NCBI GenBank assembly: GCA_947455145.1
Contig: CANGME010000003.1
Coordinates: 1-64,000, forward strand
Direction of reading: 5' to 3'
Origin: Comamonadaceae bacterium
GTDB taxonomy: Bacteria; Pseudomonadota; Gammaproteobacteria; Burkholderiales; Burkholderiaceae_C
Length of the DNA stretch: 64,000 nt
The position numbers and the translations under genes were made by a program. The notes under the pieces are model-generated. The model was not told the DNA's origin, ran no database searches, and was given only the letters and a program-made list of their open reading frames with translations. Below, piece after piece: positions 10,170 through 18,868 of the stretch. Every line of letters begins with the position of its first letter. Position 1 is the stretch's first letter.

Positions 10170-10712
10170 ATGAAAATACTGATTGACTTCTTCCCCATCC
10201 TGCTCTTCTTCGGGGCCTACAAGTTCGCCGACATTTACACTGCCACCGCCGTGCTGATGGCTGCGACCGTGGTGCAAATGGGTCTGATCTACCTGATCGA
10301 CCGCAAGCTCCAGCTGATGCATAAGATCACCCTGGTGCTGATTCTGGGCTTTGGTGCCTTGACGCTGGGCCTGCATGACGAACGCTTTATCAAGTGGAAG
10401 CCCACCGTGCTCTACGCCAGCATGGCCATCGCACTGGCTGTGGCCCTGTGGGGTATGCGCAAAAACATCCTCAAACTGCTGCTGGGCAGCCAACTGGAAT
10501 TGCCAGACGCCGTGTGGATGCGCCTGAACCTGGCCTGGATTGCGTATTGCACCTTCATGGCCGCCACCAACGCCTATGTGGCGGCTTTTTACAGCACGGA
10601 GGTCTGGGTCAATTTCAAACTCTGGGGCTATGCCTTCCCGCTCGCCTTCATCGTGGCGCAGGGCCTGTACATTGCGCGCTACATCAAGGCTGAAGAGCCG
10701 CAAAAAGAATGA
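10170..10712 (+). CDS. yciB: Inner-membrane protein YciB (septation protein A/IspZ family)
   Basis: A 180-aa integral membrane protein beginning [19 protein letters not shown], the characteristic YciB N-terminus, with about five hydrophobic helices. The conserved segments [18 protein letters not shown] (~residues 65-82) and [11 protein letters not shown] (~112-122) are visible. YciB contributes to cell-envelope maintenance and septation; the old name ispZ refers to the Shigella septation phenotype. The gene overlaps the following bolA-family gene by 4 nt, a common arrangement in Betaproteobacteria, and lies 22 nt after msrB. Confidence 0.95.
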   Translation: MKILIDFFPILLFFGAYKFADIYTATAVLMAATVVQMGLIYLIDRKLQLMHKITLVLILGFGALTLGLHDERFIKWKPTVLYASMAIALAVALWGMRKNILKLLLGSQLELPDAVWMRLNLAWIAYCTFMAATNAYVAAFYSTEVWVNFKLWGYAFPLAFIVAQGLYIARYIKAEEPQKE

Positions 10713-10978
10713 ACCCACTCGCCCAACGCGCCGACCAAATGGCGCAGCGCCTGCATGAGCGGCTGCAACCCACCCTGCTAGACGTCATTGACGAAAGTGC
10801 CCAACATGCCGGTCATGTGGGGGCCAATGACGAGGGCTACGGCAGCCACTTTCGGGTGCGTATTGCGTCACCCTTTTTTACAGGCAAGACACGCGTGGCA
10901 CGCCACCGCCTTGTGTATGATGCGCTGCAGGATTTCATTGACCAGGGCGTGCATGCGCTGGCCATTGAAACCGTTTAA
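10709..10978 (+). CDS. BolA family protein
   Basis: An 89-aa BolA-fold protein. BolA proteins partner with monothiol glutaredoxins in [2Fe-2S] trafficking and also act in stress and morphology control. The conserved central block [26 protein letters not shown] (seen in two parts around residues 46-70) contains the FxGKxRVxRHRLVY signature. The start overlaps the yciB stop by 4 nt. A palindromic repeat lies 26 nt downstream and may serve as the transcript end. Confidence 0.92.
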   Translation: MNPLAQRADQMAQRLHERLQPTLLDVIDESAQHAGHVGANDEGYGSHFRVRIASPFFTGKTRVARHRLVYDALQDFIDQGVHALAIETV

Positions 10979-11003
10979 AAAACTTGGACATTACTCCCAT
11001 ATA

Positions 11004-11062
11004 CCGTTCGGGCTGAGCTTGTCGAAGCCTTAACAGCCCTTCGACAAGCTCAGGACGAACGG
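11004..11062. repeat. Dispersed extragenic palindrome, copy 1
   Basis: Inverted repeat with 24-nt arms at 11004-11027 and 11039-11062 (22/24 complementary) and an 11-nt loop. The left arm begins CCGTTCGGGCTGAGC. It belongs to the same family as 11888-11937 and 62677-62727. It lies between the bolA-family gene and the PPIase gene and could fold as a strong RNA hairpin that stabilises or ends the bolA transcript. No long T-run follows, so it is a REP-like element rather than a classical terminator. Confidence 0.9.
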
Positions 11063-11092
11063 ACTTTGTTTTCTGTACTTATCTTAGGACCC

Positions 11093-11881
11093 ATGATGAA
11101 GAAGCAGTTTTACTCGGCCTTTGCCGCCGCCACCTTGGCCAGCGCGCTGGCCATTCCCGCCGCCGCGCAAAACGTGGCCATCGTCAATGGCAAGCCCGTG
11201 CCCACAGCACGCGTGGAGGCACTGGCACAGCAGCTGGCCCGCTCTGGCCGCCCTGTCACCCCCGAGATGATGGGTCAACTCAAAGAAGAAGTTATTGCCC
11301 GTGAGTTGTTTGTGCAAGAAGCCCAAAAACAAGGCCTTGACAGCAGCGATGAGTTCAAGACCCAGATGGAGCTGACGCGCCAAACCATACTGATCCGCGA
11401 ACTGTTCGCCAACTACCAAAAAACCAATGCTGTGACCGACGCCGACATCAAGGCCGAGTACGACAAGCTGGCTGCTGCCAACAGTGGCAAGGAATACCGC
11501 GCTCGCCACATCTTGGTGGAGAAAGAAGCCGAAGCCAAGGCCATCATTGCGTCCATCAAAAAAGGTGCCAAGTTTGAAGACATTGCCAAGAAACAGTCCA
11601 AAGACCCAGGCTCTGGCACCAAGGGTGGCGATCTCGACTGGGCTAATGCGGGCTCATTTGTCAAAGAATTTTCTGACGCCATGGTCGGCCTGGCCAAGGG
11701 CAAGATGACAGAAACCCCCGTGAAATCACAGTTCGGTTATCACATCATTCGCCTGGATGACGTGCGTGAAGCCCAAGCGCCTAAGCTGGAAGACGTCAAG
11801 CCCCAAATCGCCCAGCAACTGAACCAGCAAAAACTCATCAAATTCCAAGATGAGTTGCGCGCCAAAGCCAAAATCGAATAA
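11093..11881 (+). CDS. Periplasmic parvulin-type peptidyl-prolyl isomerase
   Basis: 263 aa from ATG 11093 (a second ATG follows at 11096). It opens MMKKQFYSAFAAATLASALA and is cut after AIPAAAQ, a clear Sec signal. A SurA-like N-terminal helical chaperone region (~30-135) precedes a rotamase/PpiC domain with EYRARHILVEKEAEAK, KKGAKFEDIAKKQSKDPGS, GGDLDW and SQFGYHIIRLDD. Such proteins isomerise X-Pro bonds and help outer-membrane protein folding. It is flanked on both sides by copies of the same palindromic repeat, which suggests an independent transcription unit. Confidence 0.93.
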   Translation: MMKKQFYSAFAAATLASALAIPAAAQNVAIVNGKPVPTARVEALAQQLARSGRPVTPEMMGQLKEEVIARELFVQEAQKQGLDSSDEFKTQMELTRQTILIRELFANYQKTNAVTDADIKAEYDKLAAANSGKEYRARHILVEKEAEAKAIIASIKKGAKFEDIAKKQSKDPGSGTKGGDLDWANAGSFVKEFSDAMVGLAKGKMTETPVKSQFGYHIIRLDDVREAQAPKLEDVKPQIAQQLNQQKLIKFQDELRAKAKIE

Positions 11882-11887
11882 TTAATT

Positions 11888-11937
11888 CCGTTCGGGCTGA
11901 GCTTGTCGAAGCCCTTCGACAAGCTCAGGGTGAACGG
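11888..11937. repeat. Dispersed extragenic palindrome, copy 2
   Basis: Arms at 11888-11911 and 11914-11937 with only 2 nt between them, and nearly complete complementarity (one G/T-type mismatch). It starts 7 nt after the PPIase stop. A spurious reading frame starts inside this repeat at 11903 and runs into the next gene, which is why the start of the following gene should be taken downstream at 11960. Confidence 0.92.
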
Positions 11938-11959
11938 TCCGACAACAAGCGCTCTGCCC

Positions 11960-12769
11960 ATGAAAATCACACCTGTTTTTGTCGTCCTTGCACTCGCCCT
12001 GACCACCTTATTGAGCGCTTGCTCCTCAAACCCCAAGGCCCCCGCCGCCACGGTTTCAGAGTTGGCCCCGGGGGGAACTTTGCGGGCCGCGATCAATTTG
12101 GGCAACCCCATCCTCGCCACCCGCGACCCGGTCAGCGGCCAAGCACGCGGCGTGTCCGTGGACTTGTCCCGTGAACTGGCGCAACGCCTGGGCGTGAAGC
12201 TGGAGTTGATCACCTTCACCTCTGCCGGGCAGGTGGTTGAAGCGGTGAAAGACGCCAAGGTCGATATCGCCTTTGTTGCCATTGACCCGGTGCGCGGGGC
12301 TGACATTGGCTACAGCGCGGCCTATGTGGTGATTGAAGGTGCCTACATGGTGCGCCAAAACTCACCCATCCAGCGCAATGAAGAGGTAGACCGCCCCGGC
12401 ATCCGGATCGCCGTAGGACTGGGCAGCGCATATGACCTGTTCCTCAAACGTGAAATCAAGGCCGCCACGCTGGTGCGCGCGCCCACATCTCCCGCCGTGA
12501 CGGATCTGTTCATGGCGCAAAACCTCGACGTAGCCGCTGGCGTCAAACAGCAGCTTCAAATGGATGCGCAGCGCATCCCCGGGCTACGCCTGCTCGATGG
12601 CCGATTCATGGTGATCAACCAAGCCATTGGCACACCTAAAGCCCGCGCCGCTGGTGTCGCTTACCTGCGCACCTTTGTCGAAGAAATGAAAGCAACAGGT
12701 TTTGTTGCGGCTGCCCTGAAACGCCACAGCATCGAAGGCGCAGCTGTTGCCGACGCAATTAAGAACTAG
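11960..12769 (+). CDS. ABC transporter substrate-binding lipoprotein (family 3)
   Basis: 269 aa from ATG 11960. The lipoprotein signal MKITPVFVVLALALTTLLSACSS has lipobox LSAC (Cys ~21). The body resembles polar amino-acid-binding family 3 receptors: GGTLRAAINLGNPILATRD, VDLSRELAQRLGVKLELITF, VKDAKVDIAFVAIDPVRG. No permease or ATPase gene is adjacent, so it is either an orphan receptor or works with a transporter elsewhere. Its stop overlaps the stop of the convergent diguanylate cyclase gene in a shared CTAG. Confidence 0.88.
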   Translation: MKITPVFVVLALALTTLLSACSSNPKAPAATVSELAPGGTLRAAINLGNPILATRDPVSGQARGVSVDLSRELAQRLGVKLELITFTSAGQVVEAVKDAKVDIAFVAIDPVRGADIGYSAAYVVIEGAYMVRQNSPIQRNEEVDRPGIRIAVGLGSAYDLFLKREIKAATLVRAPTSPAVTDLFMAQNLDVAAGVKQQLQMDAQRIPGLRLLDGRFMVINQAIGTPKARAAGVAYLRTFVEEMKATGFVAAALKRHSIEGAAVADAIKN

Positions 12770-14655
12770 TCAAAAAGTGAAGCTGGTGCTACTGCACCAT
12801 CGACAGCTACCTGATTTCGCCCGCTATTTTTAGCACGGTATAGAGCAGCATCTGCGCGTTTGATAGCGGCATCAATATCATCGTCGGCATCTAGCATTTC
12901 CGAAATACCAATACTGATCGTGACGTACACTTTTTGATCTTCAATTACTGTCGGCAGTTGCTCCATTCGAGTTCGCAACCGCTCTGCAAAAACGCCGGCA
13001 TCACTTGTAGTGCTGCCGGTCAACAATACGGCAAATTCCTCGCCCCCAAAGCGGCCAGCATGGTCCGTCACTCGCATTTCATCTTTCAAAATCGCCGAAA
13101 AATGCTTTAAAACCATGTCGCCGGCTACATGACCGTGGGTGTCATTCACACTCTTGAAGTGATCCAAGTCAACCATCAGTACGCAACTTTTGATTTCTGG
13201 TTGCCGGTGAATTCTGTGTAACTCATTTGTAAGCTGATTCATTAAATCGCGCCTATTGGGCAGGCCTGTCAAGCCGTCGATCGTGGCCAGCGCCCTCAAT
13301 TCCGCTTCAAGATTCTTGATTTGGGTAATGTCTGTCCGGTTACCGACCGTCAAACCCGACGGTGTCTTGTGTTCCACAACCAACACATATCGGCCGTCGT
13401 CCAATTTCTGTTCTGTAGCTTGTCCATGTGCGTTTTGGTGCTTCATAAGACGCTCCGCCACCCATGCATCAACGCGCCCAATCGCTGCCGAATACTGTCC
13501 CCGCTGCGCACCTTTACGGATAATTTCTTCAAAAGCCGCACCCGGAACGATCAAGTCCCGGCTTGTTTGGTACATCTCTAAATAGGCCTCATTACAGAGA
13601 AGCAACTTGTCGTTATGGTCGTAAATAGAGAAGCCAACCGATACGCTCTTAACAGCCTCTTCAAGCACTTGATAGGCCATTTCGGCAGATTTTCGAGCCA
13701 ATACTTGGTCGACTTCGGATCGGCGCAGGCGTCGATACATAAAAATCAGCATCAGCAACGCCGATGCAAATCCAAGCCCCACAAGCCCAGCGTTGATTTT
13801 CCAGTGTTGAAGAACGTTTTTTTCAGAAACCCCAACCACAACGTAAAACGGATAGCCTGCCACCTTGCGATAGCTGAAGAGCCGGTATTGCCCGTCAACG
13901 ACTGCCTTAAATCGCTCACGCCCAATGAATTGGCCGGCATCAATTCGATCCTGAATTGGGTTGCGAAAAGCAAAATTAGTCCCCGGTGATAACGGCGGGT
14001 AACGAATAATCATACTTTGGTCATCACTCCTACGTATGAAAATCGTACTTCCTTCTCCCAAACTTATAGCCTTGTAAATATTGGAGAAGTGGTTGATGTC
14101 CAGAGTCGCAGTCACCACACCTATAAGTTTGCCTGCATCATTGCGTATGGCATAGAACGTCCCCATAGTTGGCTGCTGATCAACACGCCCCAGTATGCTT
14201 CCGGAAAAAACCAAATTGATGGATGGGTTGTTTTTAAGTGAGATGAAACCATCGCGAGAGGTAATGTCTCTTTTGCCCGTATCCTCCATCGCCCACCGAG
14301 AATGATAGAGGCTGTCTCCGTTTTCATCCCAAACAGAAAAGCTTTTTACCTCCGGGAAATTTTGGGTGTAGTCCTGAAGGTTTTTTATTATTTCGTTCTG
14401 ATAACGCGGCACGTTACTTAGCCGAAGGGACTCCACAGGCATGCGACGGGCAATGTTGAGCAAGTTGGACTCAATGCGCCGAAATGTTTGGTTGAGTTGC
14501 CCCTCCAGTGCTATTGCAACATTGTCTGCATTCTGAGCTACCCGATCAATCACAGAGTCATAACTGGACTTGAGCAGGAAGCTAAGCATCAAAAACAAAA
14601 CAGACAACCCAAGAATCAACAGTTTGAATGAGGGATTTGCTGGTTTGAACTTCAT
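12766..14655 (-). CDS. Membrane diguanylate cyclase, dCACHE-PAS-GGDEF
   Basis: 629 aa. An N-terminal TM helix (~10-28) and a second TM (~290-308) enclose a periplasmic sensor of dCACHE type. After the second TM come a coiled linker, a PAS domain (~335-445: VGFSIYDHNDKLLLCNEAYLEMY) and a GGDEF domain (~465-625). The active-site signature is RFGGEEFAVL. Five residues before GGEEF is RVTD, an RxxD inhibitory I-site, so product inhibition by c-di-GMP is expected. No EAL domain. It makes c-di-GMP in response to an extracytoplasmic signal of unknown identity. Confidence 0.95.
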   Translation of the reverse strand: MKFKPANPSFKLLILGLSVLFLMLSFLLKSSYDSVIDRVAQNADNVAIALEGQLNQTFRRIESNLLNIARRMPVESLRLSNVPRYQNEIIKNLQDYTQNFPEVKSFSVWDENGDSLYHSRWAMEDTGKRDITSRDGFISLKNNPSINLVFSGSILGRVDQQPTMGTFYAIRNDAGKLIGVVTATLDINHFSNIYKAISLGEGSTIFIRRSDDQSMIIRYPPLSPGTNFAFRNPIQDRIDAGQFIGRERFKAVVDGQYRLFSYRKVAGYPFYVVVGVSEKNVLQHWKINAGLVGLGFASALLMLIFMYRRLRRSEVDQVLARKSAEMAYQVLEEAVKSVSVGFSIYDHNDKLLLCNEAYLEMYQTSRDLIVPGAAFEEIIRKGAQRGQYSAAIGRVDAWVAERLMKHQNAHGQATEQKLDDGRYVLVVEHKTPSGLTVGNRTDITQIKNLEAELRALATIDGLTGLPNRRDLMNQLTNELHRIHRQPEIKSCVLMVDLDHFKSVNDTHGHVAGDMVLKHFSAILKDEMRVTDHAGRFGGEEFAVLLTGSTTSDAGVFAERLRTRMEQLPTVIEDQKVYVTISIGISEMLDADDDIDAAIKRADAALYRAKNSGRNQVAVDGAVAPASLFD

Positions 14656-14851
14656 GCGTAAGATTTTGCCCGATTTCGCAATTTAAAAAGAATGAGATGG
14701 CCAATTTTTGGCATTCATTTAAAACACTTCAGCGGGTCACTGTGGGGCAACACCCTTCTTGGCCTCAAGCTAAATAGCGATAAATTCCAGAAAGGAAGAT
14801 ATGAGCATTAGCTACACTAATAAGTAGAGCAAATAAAACGAGGAGATACGA
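14656..14851. promoter_or_regulatory. Divergent intergenic region with a tiny leader ORF
   Basis: A 196-nt, relatively AT-rich spacer between the leftward cyclase gene and the rightward hydrolase cluster, so it must hold both promoters. I see no convincing -35/-10 pair. An 8-codon ORF at 14801-14827 (MSISYTNK) has a good ribosome site (AAAGGAAG) just upstream and ends 24 nt before the hydrolase start. Whether it is a translated leader is unproven. Confidence 0.35.
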
Positions 14852-16969
14852 ATGTTGAACGTCCACGGTCGGCGGGCTTGCGCAGCGCTGACACTCTTGC
14901 TAGTTACTTTCCTGAGTGCACCCGCCCATGCCCGCGTCACCCGCATCGTGATCGACGAGACCATACCGATGGTCACCCCGGCGGGCAGCAGCCCACCCCG
15001 CACGGCCTACGAGCAAGTCGCAGGCCGTGCCTTTGGCGAGCTAGACCCCAAGCTGCCGGGCAACGCCATCATTCAAGACATTGAGCTGGCCAAGGACGCG
15101 GATGGCAAGGTGCGCTACGTCGCATCATTCGTCATTTACAAGCCGGTGGACATGCGCAAGGCCAGCGGCCTGATGTGGCATGACGTACCCAACCGGGGCC
15201 GCGTGTACCCGGTGGCCCCGCAGGAGTTTGCGCTGGGCGATATCGAGCTGGCCAGCGCTTGGCAAGGCGACAACTCGGGCCAGACTGCTGTGAAAGACAA
15301 GGCCACGGCCAACGGTTTTCAATGGCTCAAACTGCCGGTGGCGCGCGCGGCCAATGGAGCCGCCGTCACGGGCGAGGTCATGGGCCGCATCGTCAACCGA
15401 TCTGGCCCGGCATCGCAAGGCCTGATCGTGCAGACCAACCCCGTGCCCTACAAGCCGGTGAGCCTGGACACCCGCCAAGCCAAGCTGGTGTCACGCGGAG
15501 CCGAAGGGATGCGCGGCGAAGTGTTTGATGAAGTGACCATTGCCCCCAGCGATTGGGCCTGGGCCAAGTGCGATGCGGCCAACCCCTTCCCCGGCACGCC
15601 CGACCCGACCCATATTTGTTTGAAGTCTGGCTTTGACGCCAAGCGCCTGTACCAAGTGGTGTTCACCGCGCAAGACCCCTATGTGTTGGGCGTGGGCTTT
15701 GCCGCTTGGCGCGACGTGGCGGCCTTCTTTAAAAAATCCACAGCCGATGACGCAGGCACGCCCAACCCGATTGCCAAAGCGGTAAAGCACAGCATTTCAC
15801 GCGGGGTGTCGCAGTCGGGCAACTTCTTGCGCGGCTGGTTGCACCTGGGTTTTAACCAGGCCGAGGACGGCACCCAAGTGCATGACGGCATGTGGCCCAT
15901 CATTGCTGGTCGCCGGATTGCCCTGAACTTCCGCTGGGCGCAGCCCGATGGCGTGCTGGAGCTGTACCAAGCGGGCAGCGAAGGCCCGCAGTGGTGGATA
16001 CCCCACCCCGACGCGGTGCGCGGCTTGCCTGCGGCGGGCATATTGGACCGCTGCACTGCCACTAACACCTGCCCCAAAATCATCGAGCACTTTGGCTCGG
16101 CCGAGGTCTGGGCGCTCAAGCTCACACCAGAATGGGTGGGCACGGACGCCAAGGCCGACCTGCCCCTGCCCGCTAACGTGCGCCGCTACTACATCGCCAG
16201 CACGCCCCACGGTGGCGGTGCGGGTGGCTTTGACACCAGCCTGCCCGGCGTGGGCTTGCCCACCGCGCCCTTGATGTGCCCTGGCAACAACTTCGGCATC
16301 GCCCAGCTGCCCGCCAACCCGGTGCCGCACACGCAAACGGTCAACGCCATTCGCGTGCATTTCCGCAACTGGGTGATGAACAACACTGCCCCGCCACCCA
16401 ACCGCTACCCCACACTGGCCGCCGGTCAGTTGGCCGAGTCGCATAAAGCCGCGCTGGGCTTCCCCACCCTGCCCGGCTTGCGTGCCAGCCTGCCCGAGGC
16501 GGACTTCATCATGCCGGTGCTGGACTACGACTGGGGCCCGCAATTCAACATGGTCGATGGCTCTGGCATCCCCAGCATGACGCCGCCCGGGATCAAGCAG
16601 GCACTCAAAATGCTGGCCCCCAAGGTCGATGCCGACGGCAATGAACTTGGCGGTGTGCCTGTGGTGTTGCTGGACGCGCCGCTGGGCACTTACCTGGGCT
16701 GGAACGTCACTGCGGAGGGCGCGATGCCCTTCCACAAAGGTCAGATCTGCAACTACGCAGGCGGTATGGTTCCGTTTGCCCGCACGGCAGCGCAACGTCA
16801 AGCGTCTAATGATCCCCGGCTCTCACTGGAAGAGCGTTACGGCTCGCATGAGGGCTATGTCACGGTGGTGAAGAAGGCAGCAGCACGCGCCGTGTCTGAG
16901 GGCTTTTTGTTGCCCGAAGATGCAGCGGCATTGATCACAGCAGCAGACAAGAGCGCAGTGTTGCGCTGA
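14852..16969 (+). CDS. Exported alpha/beta hydrolase domain protein, 705 aa
   Basis: A signal peptide at ~1-27 (ACAALTLLLVTFLSAPAHA) is followed by a ~680-aa body resembling the Pfam alpha/beta hydrolase domain family of large secreted proteobacterial proteins. A serine nucleophile candidate lies in SRGVSQSGNFLRG (~residue 320). Many Trp/His-rich segments are present and there is a short C-terminal helical region. GAGGAG lies 8 nt before the ATG. Substrate unknown; presumably a periplasmic or secreted esterase/lactonase. First gene of a rightward cluster extending to 20651. Confidence 0.82.
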   Translation: MLNVHGRRACAALTLLLVTFLSAPAHARVTRIVIDETIPMVTPAGSSPPRTAYEQVAGRAFGELDPKLPGNAIIQDIELAKDADGKVRYVASFVIYKPVDMRKASGLMWHDVPNRGRVYPVAPQEFALGDIELASAWQGDNSGQTAVKDKATANGFQWLKLPVARAANGAAVTGEVMGRIVNRSGPASQGLIVQTNPVPYKPVSLDTRQAKLVSRGAEGMRGEVFDEVTIAPSDWAWAKCDAANPFPGTPDPTHICLKSGFDAKRLYQVVFTAQDPYVLGVGFAAWRDVAAFFKKSTADDAGTPNPIAKAVKHSISRGVSQSGNFLRGWLHLGFNQAEDGTQVHDGMWPIIAGRRIALNFRWAQPDGVLELYQAGSEGPQWWIPHPDAVRGLPAAGILDRCTATNTCPKIIEHFGSAEVWALKLTPEWVGTDAKADLPLPANVRRYYIASTPHGGGAGGFDTSLPGVGLPTAPLMCPGNNFGIAQLPANPVPHTQTVNAIRVHFRNWVMNNTAPPPNRYPTLAAGQLAESHKAALGFPTLPGLRASLPEADFIMPVLDYDWGPQFNMVDGSGIPSMTPPGIKQALKMLAPKVDADGNELGGVPVVLLDAPLGTYLGWNVTAEGAMPFHKGQICNYAGGMVPFARTAAQRQASNDPRLSLEERYGSHEGYVTVVKKAAARAVSEGFLLPEDAAALITAADKSAVLR

Positions 16970-16986
16970 TAAGAGAAAACCAACCC

Positions 16987-17760
16987 ATGAAACTTAATCT
17001 CCATAACAAATGCGCCATCATCACAGGCGCTACCCAGGGCATTGGCCTGGCCACCGCACAAATGCTGGCCGCCGAGGGTGCGTCCGTCGTCATAGCCGCA
17101 CGCGGGCGTGAGCGGCTTGACAGCGTGATTGCCGCCATTCGTGCCGCAGGCGGCCAAGCACTGGGCGTGCAGGCCGACATCGGCCAAGAGGCTGACTGCG
17201 CGCGCGTGGTGCAAGAGGCATTTGCCGCTTTTGGTCGCGTCGATATTTTGGTCAACAACGCGGGCACGTCCAACCGGGGCGCGTTCGAGTCGGTAACCGA
17301 CGCGACCTGGCAAGCCGACTTTGATTTGAAACTGTTTGGTGCGATTCGCTTGACGCGTTTGGTTGTGCCTGAGATGCGCAAAGTGGGTGGTGGGCGCATC
17401 ATCAACATCACCAACATCGGGGCCAAGCAACCGCAGGCGGGGTCTATGCCCACATCCGTCACACGGGCTGCCGGGCAGGCCATGACCAAGGCTTTGTCCA
17501 AGGAGTTTGCGGCTGACAAAATTTTGGTCAACACGGTGTGCATCGGCCTGATTCGCGCAGGGCAACACGAGAGCAAGGCCGCATCCACCGGGCGCAATGT
17601 GGAAGACTTGTACGCCGACATGGGCAAGGCTATTCCTCTCGGGCGTGTAGGCTTGGCTAATGAGGTGGCTAACGTCATCACCTTCCTCGCCTCAGACGCG
17701 GCCAGTTATGTGACGGGCACAAGCATCAATGTGGATGGTGGTACGTCGGGTGTTTTGTAA
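16987..17760 (+). CDS. SDR-fold protein with substituted catalytic residues
   Basis: A 257-aa SDR with an intact nucleotide-binding motif TGATQGIG (13-20), NNAG (~90-93) and the FabG-like ending YVTGTSINVDGGTSG. By spacing, the catalytic triad is altered: the Ser position reads Asn (NITN), the Tyr position reads Thr, and the Lys position reads Arg (PTSVTRAAG, ~155-163). It may therefore bind NAD(P) without standard SDR chemistry, or use another mechanism. It lies 17 nt after the 705-aa hydrolase and 14 nt before the lipoprotein hydrolase, so it is surely co-transcribed. Confidence 0.88.
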   Translation: MKLNLHNKCAIITGATQGIGLATAQMLAAEGASVVIAARGRERLDSVIAAIRAAGGQALGVQADIGQEADCARVVQEAFAAFGRVDILVNNAGTSNRGAFESVTDATWQADFDLKLFGAIRLTRLVVPEMRKVGGGRIINITNIGAKQPQAGSMPTSVTRAAGQAMTKALSKEFAADKILVNTVCIGLIRAGQHESKAASTGRNVEDLYADMGKAIPLGRVGLANEVANVITFLASDAASYVTGTSINVDGGTSGVL

Positions 17761-17774
17761 ACAAGGAGAGCAAC

Positions 17775-18833
17775 TTGAAAAATAATCTTGTCATTCGCCG
17801 CGCTGGCATGGCCCTAGTGACCCTGCTGGCAAGCTTGTTAACCGCCTGCGCCAGCCCACCCAGCAGCACAGCCCTCACCGGCCCACTGGTGCTAGATAAA
17901 CAAGGCAGCTTCTTTGTCGGCGGGCGCAATATCAAATCCGACACACTATCCACCCTGCCCGCCTACGCCGCCAGCGGCACGGTGGCCATAGAGCAGATGT
18001 ACGTGCGCTACCAGCAGCCGGTGGACGCCAAACGCCTGCCGCTGACCTTCATCCACGGCTGCTGCCTGACGGGTAAAACCTGGGAGACCACGCCCGATGG
18101 CCGTATGGGTTGGGACGAGTACTTCGTGCGCCGGGGTCACCCAGTCTATGTGGTCGACCAGGTCGCGCGCGGGCGTTCCGCCGCCAACGTCACGTCTGTC
18201 ATCAGCGTGCGCGCGGGCAAGACTCCCGCAGCAGAAACCCCGCCTGTTTTTATGGCCGGGCAAGAAGGCGCATGGGCGATTTTTCGCTTTGGTGCAACGT
18301 ACCCGCAGGTGTTCCCCGGCATGCGCTTCCCACTCGAATCGATTGGCGAATTCTGGAAGCAGATGGTGCCTGACTGGCTCTTCACCCTGCCCGCGCCCAA
18401 CCCCTCCATCCCTGCACTTTCCGAGTTGGCAAAAAAATTGAACGGCACGGTGCTCATCAGCCACTCGCAATCGGGCGTTTATCCGTTTCAAGTGGCTGCA
18501 TTGTCAGAGCGCGGCATTGCCGGCGTGGTGTCAATTGAGCCCGGCACATGCCCCTCTGCCACCGGTGATTTGAAGCCCTACCTCAAAGTGCCGATGATGG
18601 TGCTGTGGGGCGACTACGTGGACCAAGCGCCGCGCTGGGCACCGCGCCTCAAAGCCTGCCGCGAATTTGCCGCTGAGGCCACCAAAGCCGGTGGTCGTGT
18701 TGAAAACATCGTGCTGCCCGAGTTGGGCATCAAGGGCAACTCCCACATGCTGATGCAGGACAACAATAGTCTTGAACTGGCCGATTGGCTCTACGCCTGG
18801 ATCGACCGCAACATCGAACAAACCCGCCGTTGA
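17775..18833 (+). CDS. Alpha/beta hydrolase lipoprotein (esterase-like)
   Basis: 352 aa starting at TTG 17775, chosen because GGAGAG lies 6-11 nt upstream and the lipoprotein signal starts there. The lipobox is LTAC (Cys ~26). The nucleophile elbow is LISHSQSG (Ser ~230) and the His region is GIKGNSHMLMQDNN near the C-terminus. HGCCLTG is a plausible oxyanion loop. It is a paralogue of the lipoprotein encoded at 54590-55615 (shared VGGR, IEQMYV/VEQMYVQY, and KGNSHM segments). Probably an outer-membrane-anchored esterase; substrate unknown. Confidence 0.87.
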   Translation: MKNNLVIRRAGMALVTLLASLLTACASPPSSTALTGPLVLDKQGSFFVGGRNIKSDTLSTLPAYAASGTVAIEQMYVRYQQPVDAKRLPLTFIHGCCLTGKTWETTPDGRMGWDEYFVRRGHPVYVVDQVARGRSAANVTSVISVRAGKTPAAETPPVFMAGQEGAWAIFRFGATYPQVFPGMRFPLESIGEFWKQMVPDWLFTLPAPNPSIPALSELAKKLNGTVLISHSQSGVYPFQVAALSERGIAGVVSIEPGTCPSATGDLKPYLKVPMMVLWGDYVDQAPRWAPRLKACREFAAEATKAGGRVENIVLPELGIKGNSHMLMQDNNSLELADWLYAWIDRNIEQTRR

Positions 18834-18868
18834 ACGACGGCCTTCAAATTCACCCCAAAGGAGCAGCA

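Noticed and set aside
11903-11959. Upstream start of the substrate-binding lipoprotein inside the palindrome
   Set aside because: The extra residues are the translation of the repeat; the lipoprotein signal begins at ATG 11960.
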